Source: RYN-230 sp963793825
Lineage (GTDB): Bacteria > Actinomycetota > Actinomycetes > Streptosporangiales > Streptosporangiaceae
Reading direction: 5' to 3'
DNA length: 64,000 nt
Assembly: GCA_963793825.1 (NCBI GenBank)
Contig: CAWCBE010000012.1
Coordinates: 681,182-745,181, forward strand
Both the position numbers and the translations under genes were made by a program. Under the pieces are notes generated by a model. The model saw only the letters and a program-made list of their open reading frames with translations, had not been told where the DNA came from and searched no databases. Each line of letters opens with the position of its first letter. Within the stretch, counting starts at the first letter, position 1. Shown piece after piece: positions 51,704 to 59,998 of the stretch.

Positions 51704-53884
51704 TCAGTTTGAGCCGTCATTCTCCGGCGCCGCAGCAGCCCCGGCAGCATCGCGGGCGGCGGCCGGGCCCTCGGCCAGCAGGACGCCGAAGGCCTCCTCC
51801 CCGAGCACCGGCACGCCCAGCGAGACGGCCTTGTCGTATTTCGAGCCTGGCTTTTCGCCGGCCACCACGAAGGCGGTCTTCTTGGAGACGGACGACGTCA
51901 CCTTGCCGCCCCGGGACTGCACCGCCTCGGCCGCCTCGTCCCGGGTGAATCCCTCCAGGCTGCCGGTGATCACCACGGTCAGCCCGGCCAGTGGACGGCT
52001 GGGATCTGGCTCGGCCGCCGTTCCCTCCCCCGGCTCGGCGGCTGGCGGCGGGGGCGGGGGGACCCAGCCAGGCGTGGCCAGCTGCACGCCCGCGGCCCGC
52101 CACTTGTCCACGATCGCCACGTGCCAGTCCACGCCGAACCATTCGATGACCGAGGCGGCGATAGTCGGGCCGACCCCGTCGGTGGCAGCGAGGTCCTCGG
52201 CCGAGGCGGCGGCGATCGCGTCGAGCGAGCCGAACTGCGCGGCCAGCGCCCGGGCCGCGGTCGGGCCGACGTGCCGGATGGACAGCGCCACCAGCACCCG
52301 CCAGAGCGGCCGGGTGCGCGCCTCCTCCAGGTTGCGCAGCAGCTTTCCGGCGTTGACGGTGAGGCTGCCCTGCTTGTTCACGAAGAACGGGCTGCTGGCC
52401 AGCGTGTCCTCGGTCAGCGAGAACAGGTCACCTTCGTCGCTGACCAGCCCGGAATCCAGCAGCGCGACGACGGCCTCGTAGCCGAGCACCTCGATGTCCA
52501 GGGCCCCCCGGCCGGCCAGGTGGAACAGCCGTTCCCGGAGCTGGGCCGGGCAGGACCGGGTGTTCGGGCAGCGCCAGTCGACGCCGCCCTCCTCGCGGAC
52601 CAGCGCGGTCCCGCAGGCCGGGCAGTGGTCCGGGAACTCGAAGGCCCGCTCGTCCCCGGTGCGCACGTCCGGCACCGGCCCGACCACCTCGGGGATCACG
52701 TCGCCCGCCTTGCGCAGCACGACCATGTCCCCGATCAGCACGCCCTTGCGCTGCACCTCGTCGGCGTTATGCAGGGTGGCCCGGTCCACCGTGGAGCCGC
52801 TGACCACCACCGGCTCCATCACCGCGAACGGGGTGACCCGCCCGGTCCGGCCCACATTGACCCGGATGTCCAGCAGCCGGGTGTTGACCTCTTCGGGCGG
52901 GTACTTGTAGGCGATGGCCCAGCGCGGCGCCCGGCTGGTCAACCCGAGCTGGCGCTGCAGGTCCAGCTGGTCGATCTTGACCACGACCCCGTCGATCTCG
53001 TAGGGGGGGTCGTGCCGGTGCTCGGCATAGTACGAAATGTACTCCCGCACCCCGTCCAGGTCGCCGGTCACCCGGAATAGCTCGCTGACCGGCAGGCCCC
53101 AGCCGCGCAGCCGCTCATACCAGCCGGAATGCGTCTCGGGTGCGGGCCCGGAGGTGACCCCGACGCCGTGCAGGATGAGGTCGAGCGGGCGGCTGGCGGT
53201 GACCCGCGGGTCCTTCTGGCGCAGTGACCCGGCCGCGGAGTTGCGCGGGTTCGCGAACGGCGGCTTGCCCGCCTCGGTCAGCCGCTCGTTCAGCTCGTGG
53301 AACGCGGCGACCGGCAGGAACACCTCGCCGCGGACCTCCAGCGTCTCCGGGATGTCGTCGCCGTGCAGCCGGAGCGGGACCGAGGCGATGGTGCGGATGT
53401 TCGGCGTGACGTCTTCGCCGGTCACGCCGTCCCCGCGGGTGGCCCCGCGGACCAGCGCCCCGTTCCGGTAGACCAGCGCGATGGCCAGGCCGTCGATCTT
53501 CAGCTCGGACAGGTAGGGGCCGGCCCCGCCGAGCCGCTGGGCCCGGGCCGCCCAGGCGTCCAGTTCCGCGGCGGAAAACGCGTTGTCCAGGCTGAGCAAG
53601 CGTTCCAGGTGCTCGACCGGGGTGAACTCGGTGGACACCGCCCCGCCCACCTTCTGGGTCGGCGAGTCTGGCGTGCGCAGCTCCGGGTACTGGTCCTCGA
53701 GCTCACGCAGCGCACGCATCCGCGCGTCGTACTCAGCGTCGGAGAGCGTCGGCGAGTCCAGCACGTAGTAACGGTGGTTGGCCTCGGTGACCTCGGCGCT
53801 CAGCTCGGCGTGCCGGTGCCGCGCCGCGGCGTCCACGCCGGAGCCCGGGATGCCGCCGCTCCCGCTGGCCTCCTGCTCGCTCAC
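51704..53884 (-). CDS. ligA: NAD-dependent DNA ligase
   Basis: The 726-residue replicative ligase has the usual order: Ia domain (ANHRYYVLDSPTLSDAEYDARMRALRELE), adenylation with catalytic Lys in ELKIDGLAIALVY (about 128), OB fold, four-Cys zinc finger (CPACGTALVREEGG...CPNTRSCP), HhH repeats and a C-terminal BRCT (LAGLTVVITGSLEGFTRDEAAEAVQSRGGKV). The GTG start at 53884 overlaps the stop of the MetE-like gene by 4 nt, with a GAGGAGGAA ribosome site. Confidence 0.97.
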   Translation of the reverse strand: MSEQEASGSGGIPGSGVDAAARHRHAELSAEVTEANHRYYVLDSPTLSDAEYDARMRALRELEDQYPELRTPDSPTQKVGGAVSTEFTPVEHLERLLSLDNAFSAAELDAWAARAQRLGGAGPYLSELKIDGLAIALVYRNGALVRGATRGDGVTGEDVTPNIRTIASVPLRLHGDDIPETLEVRGEVFLPVAAFHELNERLTEAGKPPFANPRNSAAGSLRQKDPRVTASRPLDLILHGVGVTSGPAPETHSGWYERLRGWGLPVSELFRVTGDLDGVREYISYYAEHRHDPPYEIDGVVVKIDQLDLQRQLGLTSRAPRWAIAYKYPPEEVNTRLLDIRVNVGRTGRVTPFAVMEPVVVSGSTVDRATLHNADEVQRKGVLIGDMVVLRKAGDVIPEVVGPVPDVRTGDERAFEFPDHCPACGTALVREEGGVDWRCPNTRSCPAQLRERLFHLAGRGALDIEVLGYEAVVALLDSGLVSDEGDLFSLTEDTLASSPFFVNKQGSLTVNAGKLLRNLEEARTRPLWRVLVALSIRHVGPTAARALAAQFGSLDAIAAASAEDLAATDGVGPTIAASVIEWFGVDWHVAIVDKWRAAGVQLATPGWVPPPPPPAAEPGEGTAAEPDPSRPLAGLTVVITGSLEGFTRDEAAEAVQSRGGKVTSSVSKKTAFVVAGEKPGSKYDKAVSLGVPVLGEEAFGVLLAEGPAAARDAAGAAAAPENDGSN

Positions 53885-55080
53885 CGGGCTTCCTCCTCGA
53901 TCAGTTCGGGCAGCAGCCGGGCCGCCTCCCGGCACCGGGCCAGTGCGGCACGGGCGTAGTCCGGCGGTGCCCCGGCCAGCCCGCAGGCCGGGGTGATCAC
54001 CACCTGCGCGGCGGCGGCCGCCGCCAGTGACCCGGTCACCCCGGGCTGCCGGGCCGCCGGCCAGCCCATCCGGCGCCACAGCTCCAGCACCCGGACGGCC
54101 ACCTGGTGGGCGGTGGGCGGCTGGCCGGGCCGGTTCCGTTGGGCTGGATGATCTTGATTGTCCGGCTGGGCCTCGGGTTCCCCGGCCCGGGCGAGTCCCG
54201 GGCCCGGCGCCCCCGGCCGGCCGCCGCGGGACGTCCCGCGCGCCGGGTCCGGCGGGACCGGGGACGGGGTGGCCGGCACCGCGCCGGCGAAGATCCCCAG
54301 GCTCGCCTCGACCGCCTCGGCCAGCACGTCTTCCTCCCCCCGGCGCAGCTGGCCGAGGTCGATCCCGACGGCGGCCGCGCCCGCATCCCTGATGATGCCA
54401 ACGGGGACCGACGGTGCGCAGCAATGCACCAGGGCGGGCGCGCCCGTGGCGGACAGCACTGCGGCCAAGGCCGCCTGGGCATCGGCGGCCTCGATGGCGC
54501 GAACCCGGTTCAGGCCGCTGGCGCTCGGCACCGCGCCCGCTAGCACCGCGGGCAGGGCCGGCTCGTCGATCTGCAGGATGAGCTGCACGCCGGGCACCCG
54601 GGCCCGCACGCCTGCGGCGTGCGCCGCGATCCCCTCGGCCAGCGAGGCGGTCAGGTCGCTGATCGCGCCCCGGTCCGCGAGCACCGGTTCCTGGCTATGG
54701 GCCAGCTCGATGGTGGCCGCCAGCGTCCACGGCCCGCACACCTGGATCTTCAGCGCGCCCCGGTAGCCGTCCGCCACCTCCTCCAGTGCGTCGAGGTCCC
54801 GGCTGAGCAGGGACTGGGCCCGGCGCAGGTCGCGGCCGGGCCGCTCGGCGAACCGCCAGCCCTTCGTGGTCAGCTCGACCGGCAGCTCGATAAGCAGGCC
54901 CGCGGTCCGGCCGGTGAGGTCGGCTCCCGGCCCGCGGGCGGGCAGTTCGGGCAGGAACGGCAGGTCCGGCAGCTCATCGAAGACCAGCCGGGTGGTCTCC
55001 AGCGGGTCGGTCCCGGGCATGGAGCCGGCACCGGTGGCGGCTTGCTCGGGCCAGGCATACGGGGCGGGGGCGTCAGGCAC
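53881..55080 (-). CDS. Methionine synthase II (MetE C-terminal)-like protein
   Basis: The 399-residue protein resembles the catalytic half of cobalamin-independent methionine synthase: GSMPGTDPLETTRLVFDELPDLPFLPELPARG, KIQVCGPWTLAATIEL, LILQIDEPALPAVL, APALVHCCAP (zinc-site His-x-Cys) and VVITPACGLAG. About 50 Pro/Gly-rich residues (about 280-330) interrupt it before the last helices. The family's role is uncertain; a methyltransferase for methionine is likely. The GTG start lies 7 nt after TAAGCT (leaderless). Co-transcribed with ligA. Confidence 0.88.
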   Translation of the reverse strand: MPDAPAPYAWPEQAATGAGSMPGTDPLETTRLVFDELPDLPFLPELPARGPGADLTGRTAGLLIELPVELTTKGWRFAERPGRDLRRAQSLLSRDLDALEEVADGYRGALKIQVCGPWTLAATIELAHSQEPVLADRGAISDLTASLAEGIAAHAAGVRARVPGVQLILQIDEPALPAVLAGAVPSASGLNRVRAIEAADAQAALAAVLSATGAPALVHCCAPSVPVGIIRDAGAAAVGIDLGQLRRGEEDVLAEAVEASLGIFAGAVPATPSPVPPDPARGTSRGGRPGAPGPGLARAGEPEAQPDNQDHPAQRNRPGQPPTAHQVAVRVLELWRRMGWPAARQPGVTGSLAAAAAAQVVITPACGLAGAPPDYARAALARCREAARLLPELIEEEAR

Positions 55081-55414
55081 GCAGCCGAGCTTAGTGTCCG
55101 GCCTTCGTGTCCTTGCTGGCCAGGTGCGACGCGCCCGGAGAGCGCGGCCTGCCGGGCGGAGGCGCGGCCTGCCGGGCGGGGGGGCGGCCGCCCAGGCGGG
55201 AGGGCGGCCTGCCGGGCGGAGGCGCGGCCGCCCGGCCCCGGCCGGGCGGCGGAGGCCGAGGCCGCACCGCCCGGCCGGGCGCCGGCGGCGGACAGTATCG
55301 CCACGGAAACGGCACCGCGCCGCACCATGCCCCGGCGATGGTGCGGCGCGGCCGCCTGAGGCCGGACCGGTCGCGGCTGCCCCCTGGATGCCTGCGACCG
55401 GCCCGGCCGGCTGG
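55081..55414. repeat. Very GC-rich tandem-like repeats
   Basis: GCGGCCTGCCGGGCGGAGG and close variants recur four times between about 55143 and 55225, then decay into GC-rich palindromes. No gene is supported. It may be a slippage-prone spacer. Confidence 0.6.
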
Positions 55415-55645
55415 TTAGACGAACATGTCCTGGCGGCTGGCCAGCGGCAGCCCGGCGTCAGTCCGCTGGCGGACGTAGAGGCCAGTGACCCGGCGGGTAC
55501 CGCCGGCCACCGGGTCCAGGGCCCGGCTGGTCAGCGTAAAATCCCGCTCTTCCCGCCGGATGCCCCAGCTGACCAGCAGGATCGCTCCAGCAGCGACTCC
55601 GGCAGCGAAGATGATCAGCGCGATGACGATCATGGTTCCGGCCAT
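55415..55645 (-). CDS. Small single-helix membrane protein
   Basis: The 76-residue protein has one N-terminal helix (MIVIALIIFAAGVAAGAILLVSWGI) followed by a conserved-looking soluble tail (RREERDFTLTSRALDPVAGGTRRVTGLYVRQR). Such small proteins are widespread in actinobacteria but uncharacterised. It is alone and divergent from the GntR gene. Confidence 0.65.
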   Translation of the reverse strand: MAGTMIVIALIIFAAGVAAGAILLVSWGIRREERDFTLTSRALDPVAGGTRRVTGLYVRQRTDAGLPLASRQDMFV

Positions 55646-55955
55646 GTCGGGCCCCCTAACTCTGGCCTGCGGCGTGGTGTCGCCGCGGGGTTGGTCCCTC
55701 CCGCGGTATGGGTGGCCGCGGGAGTTGAGGATCGGATGAATGATCTGGGCGAGTTGGCTGAACCCAGAGAGTCAGTCAGCTAGACTGAGTCCTATGGAGC
55801 TGATCATCCCAGTCATCCCAACCTTTCCAGCCGGGGTTATACCAAGCCAGAGCGGGAAGTAAACCGGATCATGGGAATAATTTGGATGACTGGTATGGCG
55901 GGCCTAGGTAGGCTCAGCCCTGCCATGGGGCTTGTTGGTATGAATGGGAGGTCAC
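55646..55955. promoter_or_regulatory. Promoter region of the GntR gene with distant inverted repeats
   Basis: CCAGTCATCC (55809-55818) is exactly inverted as GGATGACTGG (55883-55892), 64 nt apart. The region is clearly AT-richer than its flanks. The pair is a candidate looping operator for the GntR protein encoded just downstream. No gene is seen. Confidence 0.45.
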
Positions 55956-56798
55956 ATGGCCCTTGACCCCATGTACCGGCAGATCGCCGACGACCTGCGC
56001 CGCCAGATCGAGGCGGGCGAGCTGGCTCCCGGCGACCAGCTGCGGACCGAGCTGGAGCTGAGGGAGAAGTACGAGGCGTCGCGCAACACCGTTCGGGACG
56101 CCATCAAGTGGCTGATCACCCGCGGCCTGGTGGAAACCAGGCCCGGCCAGGGCACCTTTGTGGTGGAGAAGATCGTTCCCTTCGTCACGACGCTGACCGG
56201 CGACCCCGAGACCAGCAGCGGGGAAGGTGACACCTACACCCGCGAAGTCACCGCGAAGCTGAGGGCGCCAAAGGACACCCAGCCCCTGGTCGGGATTCAG
56301 CACGCTGATCCGCTGATGGCCGCGGAAATGCGGATCCCGGTGGAAACGACTGTCGTCAGCCGTCACCAGCAGCGCTTCATCGATGGCACACCCTGGTCGC
56401 TGCAGACGTCGTTCTACCCGATGAGCCTGGTCGATCAGGGCGCCGGCCGGCTGGCCCAGGCGGGCAACATCCCGGAAGGAACCGTGCGGTACCTCCGGGA
56501 CTCCCTCCAGATCAGGCAGGCTGGCTACCACGACACCATCACCGTCCGGGCCCCCGACGAAAACGAGACCCGTTTCTTCCGGCTGCCCGAGGATGGCCGT
56601 ATCTCGGTGATCGAGACCCGGCGGACGGCCTTCCGCGATGACGGGTCGGCGATCCGGCTGACGATGAGTGTCTACCCGGCGGACCGGAACCAGTTCGCCC
56701 TGAACGTAGGGAAGGTCCCGGACGACGTGGCCGACCCGCCATCGGCAGCCGGCGACGGCGCGGACGACCCGCCGACCGAGCCCGAAGCCAGCGGTTAG
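55956..56798 (+). CDS. GntR/UTRA family transcriptional regulator
   Basis: The 280-residue protein has a GntR winged helix (YRQIADDLRRQIEAGELAPGDQLRTELELREKYEASRNTVRDAIKWLITRGLVETRPGQGTFV, about 6-70) and a UTRA ligand domain (about 95-255, VVSRHQQRFIDGTPWSLQTSFYPMSLVDQG, RFFRLPEDGRISVIETRRTAF). The ATG at 55956 has GGGAGG 5 nt upstream. The acidic C-terminal tail is disordered. It resembles the actinobacterial GntR proteins found near acetyltransferase genes, as here. Confidence 0.93.
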   Translation: MALDPMYRQIADDLRRQIEAGELAPGDQLRTELELREKYEASRNTVRDAIKWLITRGLVETRPGQGTFVVEKIVPFVTTLTGDPETSSGEGDTYTREVTAKLRAPKDTQPLVGIQHADPLMAAEMRIPVETTVVSRHQQRFIDGTPWSLQTSFYPMSLVDQGAGRLAQAGNIPEGTVRYLRDSLQIRQAGYHDTITVRAPDENETRFFRLPEDGRISVIETRRTAFRDDGSAIRLTMSVYPADRNQFALNVGKVPDDVADPPSAAGDGADDPPTEPEASG

Positions 56799-57002
56799 TG
56801 CGGTACGGCCGGTGCAGCCGAACCGCGACGGCCACGAGGAGCCGGCCGCTGGCGGCCGGCCGCTGGCGGCCGGCCGGACACGATAGGAGCTTCCGTGGGC
56901 CCTCATCCCGCATGGGGCCACGGAATAGGGCGCCAGCGCCCGCACATCCCGGCAATCCCGGGGTGTGGAAGCCAGCACCAGACGAGGAAGGGGGTGTACC
57001 TG

Positions 57003-57068
57003 ATGGCGAAGCGTTACGGACGCCCGTCCCCGCAGTACCGGTATGAGCACTACGACCCACGCTGGTAA
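57003..57068 (+). CDS. Micro-ORF encoding a 21-residue basic/aromatic peptide
   Basis: ATG at 57003 follows GAGGAAGGGGG. The peptide has MAKRYGRPSPQ at the start and YRYEHYDPRW at the end: four Tyr, one Trp, six basic residues and no hydrophobic stretch. It lies between the GntR gene and the GNAT gene on the same strand. No family is recognised. It could be a small protein, a leader peptide for the acetyltransferase gene, or a chance ORF. Confidence 0.4.
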   Translation: MAKRYGRPSPQYRYEHYDPRW

Positions 57069-57162
57069 CACGGCTCCGGGTAGCAGATTTGCACTGCACC
57101 CCCGCGGGTGCCCGAGCGGTGCTGCCCGTATGGACGGTCGCGAGGGCACTGCCTGTGAGGGG

Positions 57163-57212
57163 CGCTGCCGGCGCTGCTGAGTTCGTCGCAAGCTCGCAGA
57201 GCGCCGGCAGCG
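57163..57212. terminator. 13-bp hairpin between the micro-ORF and the GNAT gene
   Basis: CGCTGCCGGCGCT (57163-57175) is perfectly inverted at 57200-57212 with a 24-nt loop. It has a GC-rich stem and no T-run. It is a likely terminator, or an attenuator-like element given the micro-ORF just upstream. The rest of 57069-57413 has no supported gene. Confidence 0.5.
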
Positions 57213-57413
57213 GCAAGGAAAATTAGCACGGCCGTTGTGCCCAGGGAGCCTGAAGAGGCAATAGTGCCGCTCCGGCCGTGCTGGTCTCACGCTGACCTTG
57301 AACCATGTGCAGTGGTGGTGCCCCTGGTCAGGCCGCGTGGCGGTCCGCCCGGGCCTGCCCGGGCCGCCATCCTCCGGTGCCAAATCCTCCGGTTGTGGGC
57401 AGGATCTGGAATC

Positions 57414-57989
57414 GTGGGATATTTACGGCTGGAACTCTCCCAGGCCGATGAGGGCCATCACGACGTCATCATCGGCCTCATCGATGCGGCGGCTGAGTGG
57501 CTCCGGCGTGATAAGCGAACCGATCAGTGGGCGCAGCCGTGGCGCAGCGAGGAGGACCGCAGCAAGCGGATACTCCGCGACCTGGCGGCGGGGAAGACGC
57601 GGCTGCTCTGGGAGGGCGGCACCCCGGCCGGGACGGTGACCACCGACCCCGAGGATTACCCCATCTGGCCTGCACACAGGCAGCATGAACCGGCCGTGTA
57701 CGTGCGCCGGCTGGTGGTCAGCCGGGATTACGCCGGGCAGCGGCTAGGGGCCGCGCTGCTGGACTGGGCCGGCCTGGCCGCGCTCCGCGGCTATGGTGCC
57801 CGGTGGGTCCGGGTGGACGTGTGGCGCACCAATCACGCCTTGCACACGTACTACCGGAAGCAGGGCTTCGTGTTCTGTGGTTTCGGCACGGACCCCGAGT
57901 ACCCGTCCGGGGCTCTTTTCGAGAAGCCGACCAGCCAGATATCCCGGCCCGCGCCGTTCCGCCTGACCGGGGCGGACGCCCGTCACTGA
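57414..57989 (+). CDS. GNAT family N-acetyltransferase
   Basis: About 191 residues. The fold starts LRLELSQADEGHHDVIIGLIDAAAEWLRRDKRTDQW and contains the acetyl-CoA site VYVRRLVVSRDYAGQRLGAALLDWAGLAALRGYGARWVRVDVW, then LHTYYRKQGFVFCGF. The GTG at 57414 is chosen because the family begins there; the frame is open to 57237 but without family residues. The substrate is unknown. Its position after GntR suggests regulation by it. Confidence 0.85.
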   Translation: MGYLRLELSQADEGHHDVIIGLIDAAAEWLRRDKRTDQWAQPWRSEEDRSKRILRDLAAGKTRLLWEGGTPAGTVTTDPEDYPIWPAHRQHEPAVYVRRLVVSRDYAGQRLGAALLDWAGLAALRGYGARWVRVDVWRTNHALHTYYRKQGFVFCGFGTDPEYPSGALFEKPTSQISRPAPFRLTGADARH

Positions 57990-58163
57990 CCGGCGAGGCC
58001 CGGCCGCGTCGCGCGGGTGTCACAGCCGGGCCCACCGGGTACTTTCGGGAGAAGTTATGACCGTGGCCGGTGGCATGCGCGGTGGCCTGGGTCCTGTCCG
58101 GGACACGGGCTGGTCCGGGCGTTGCCGGGCGGGCAGGCCCGCCGGCTCCAGCCCTGGCGGCTC

Positions 58164-59906
58164 ATGACCGGTCCCCCGCAGCGCCCGGCCGGCGGCCCGC
58201 CCCGGCCCGCGGCCCTAGCCGGTACCGGCCCTGAGCCTGGTACCGGCCCTGAGCCTGGTACCGGCCCTGAGCCTGGTACCGGCCCTGAGCCTGGTACCGG
58301 CCCTGAGCCTGGTACCGGGCGCGGGCGAGGTGCTGCCCCCCAGCCCACGACCGTCCCCCGGGCACGGTTGCGCCGCACGGCGGCCCGCTGGCTCATCTGG
58401 CTGGCCATCGTGCTGGTCACCAGCGCCGTCGCCATCGCGGTGGCGCTCAAGGTCACCCCGCTGCAGACCGTCAACGTCGCGGGCCAGGTCATCAAGGTGG
58501 GCGCGACCGCGCCCACGCTCAGCGCCTCCGGCCCGGGCGAAGTCGACCTGTTCGGCCAGAGCCTGCCCACCTCGGTGGGCTTTCTCGGCCCGGTCCGGCC
58601 CCGGCTGCAGCTGGCCCAGATCACCATCGACAGCGAGCTGACCAACTTCGTCCAGGGCGCCGCGCCGTCCGGGGCAGAACGGGTCCTGGGCAGCCAGCTG
58701 GCCACCGGCTGGAAGCACTATTTCATCTGGGAGATCCTGATCACGGCGGGCGGCGCGCTGCTGCTGCTCGGCGCGCTGGCCGGGTGGCGGCGGCTGCCCC
58801 GGCGGACCACGGTGAAGCTGCTCGTCGGCGGGCTGGCCGTCACCGAGGCGATCAACCTCGGCGCGATCATGCTCACCGCCTATTCCGCCCCGGCGACACT
58901 GCGCCAGGTTGGCTCGCTGTCCCAGCTGGTCGGCAGCGCGCCGACCTTCACCGACACCGGGAAGAGGGTCCCGGTGCCGCCCGGGGTGCGGGTGGTGGTG
59001 ATGGGGGACTCGACGGCGGCCGGCGACGGGCTGCCGTGGGTCCGCGACGCGTCCCAGCTCGACAAGGACTGCGGCCGGAGCAGCGAGTCGTACGCCGAGG
59101 ACCTGGCCCGGTCGAACGGCTGGCAGGTGCTGAACCTGGCCTGCAACAGCGCCACGATCCGCCAGGGGCTGCTCGGCTCGGAGGGCCAGGGCGGGGAGAC
59201 GGTCCCGCCGCAGATGGACGCGGCGCAGCGGGCCCGGCACGCGGCGGCCGTCATCGTGAGCGTCGGCGCGGACGACCTGGACTGGTCGGCCATGCTGCGC
59301 CTGTGCGCGGTCGCGAAGACCTGCAACGACAAGGCCACCACGGCCTACTTCCAGCAGCAGCTGGCCTCGTTCAGCAAGGACTATCTGGAGCTGCTCAGCC
59401 AGCTGGCCGGCCTGCCGGCCCATCCGGAGATCATCATCAACCGGTACTACGACCCGTTCGGCCCGCAGCTGGAGTGCCTGAGCAAGGTGGGCGTCACCGC
59501 GGCCAAGGTCCGCACGCTCAGCTCGCGGCTGGCCGCGCTGAACGCGGTCCTGGCCGAGGGAGCCACCCAGTTCGGCTTCACCTCCGTGCAGCCTGACTTC
59601 GCCGGCCACCAGCTGTGCACGCCCCAGCCCTACGTGCAGGGCCTGGGCCAGCTGGCGCCGTTCCACCCCACCGCCCTCGGGCAGCTCGCCATCGCCCTGG
59701 CCGACCAGGCCGCATTCAGCCTGGCCACGATGCCGGGCTCAGCGGCCGTGGCCACTCCCTCGGCCACGCCCACCCCCTCGGCCACGGCGTCCGCGACGCC
59801 CACCCCGCCCGCTTCATCCGGCCCGCCCGCAGCGCCCAGCCCGTCCACGACGGCCGGCTCGTCCGCGGCGCCCAGCCTGTTCGCTCCGGCCGGCTCGTCA
59901 GGCTGA
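58164..59906 (+). CDS. Membrane-anchored SGNH/GDSL-family hydrolase with GTGPEP repeats
   Basis: About 580 residues. A cytoplasmic Pro/Gly-rich N-terminus holds five exact GTGPEP repeats; one helix follows (LIWLAIVLVTSAVAIAVAL), then an outer segment, a further helix pair (about 195-245) and an SGNH domain. Block I is VVVMGDSTAAGDG (nucleophile Ser), block III SVGADDLDW, and the end FHPTALGQLAIALADQ carries the His. The Ser/Thr/Pro-rich C-terminus (PSATPTPSATASATPTP) looks like an extracellular linker. It is probably a cell-envelope esterase. Confidence 0.82.
   Translation: MTGPPQRPAGGPPRPAALAGTGPEPGTGPEPGTGPEPGTGPEPGTGPEPGTGRGRGAAPQPTTVPRARLRRTAARWLIWLAIVLVTSAVAIAVALKVTPLQTVNVAGQVIKVGATAPTLSASGPGEVDLFGQSLPTSVGFLGPVRPRLQLAQITIDSELTNFVQGAAPSGAERVLGSQLATGWKHYFIWEILITAGGALLLLGALAGWRRLPRRTTVKLLVGGLAVTEAINLGAIMLTAYSAPATLRQVGSLSQLVGSAPTFTDTGKRVPVPPGVRVVVMGDSTAAGDGLPWVRDASQLDKDCGRSSESYAEDLARSNGWQVLNLACNSATIRQGLLGSEGQGGETVPPQMDAAQRARHAAAVIVSVGADDLDWSAMLRLCAVAKTCNDKATTAYFQQQLASFSKDYLELLSQLAGLPAHPEIIINRYYDPFGPQLECLSKVGVTAAKVRTLSSRLAALNAVLAEGATQFGFTSVQPDFAGHQLCTPQPYVQGLGQLAPFHPTALGQLAIALADQAAFSLATMPGSAAVATPSATPTPSATASATPTPPASSGPPAAPSPSTTAGSSAAPSLFAPAGSSG
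58221..58310 (+). repeat. Five perfect 18-bp tandem repeats (GTGPEP coding)
   Basis: GGTACCGGCCCTGAGCCT is repeated five times without a mismatch, in frame, inside the esterase gene. Perfect identity suggests recent expansion and likely length variation. Confidence 0.95.
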
Positions 59907-59998
59907 CCGCCGCGCTCCCGCACCCGAGGCAGTTTCATACCGAACGGCACGCCCTCTTTCCCCCAACGGCACGCCGCCCGCCGCGGCCCCGCCCGCCG

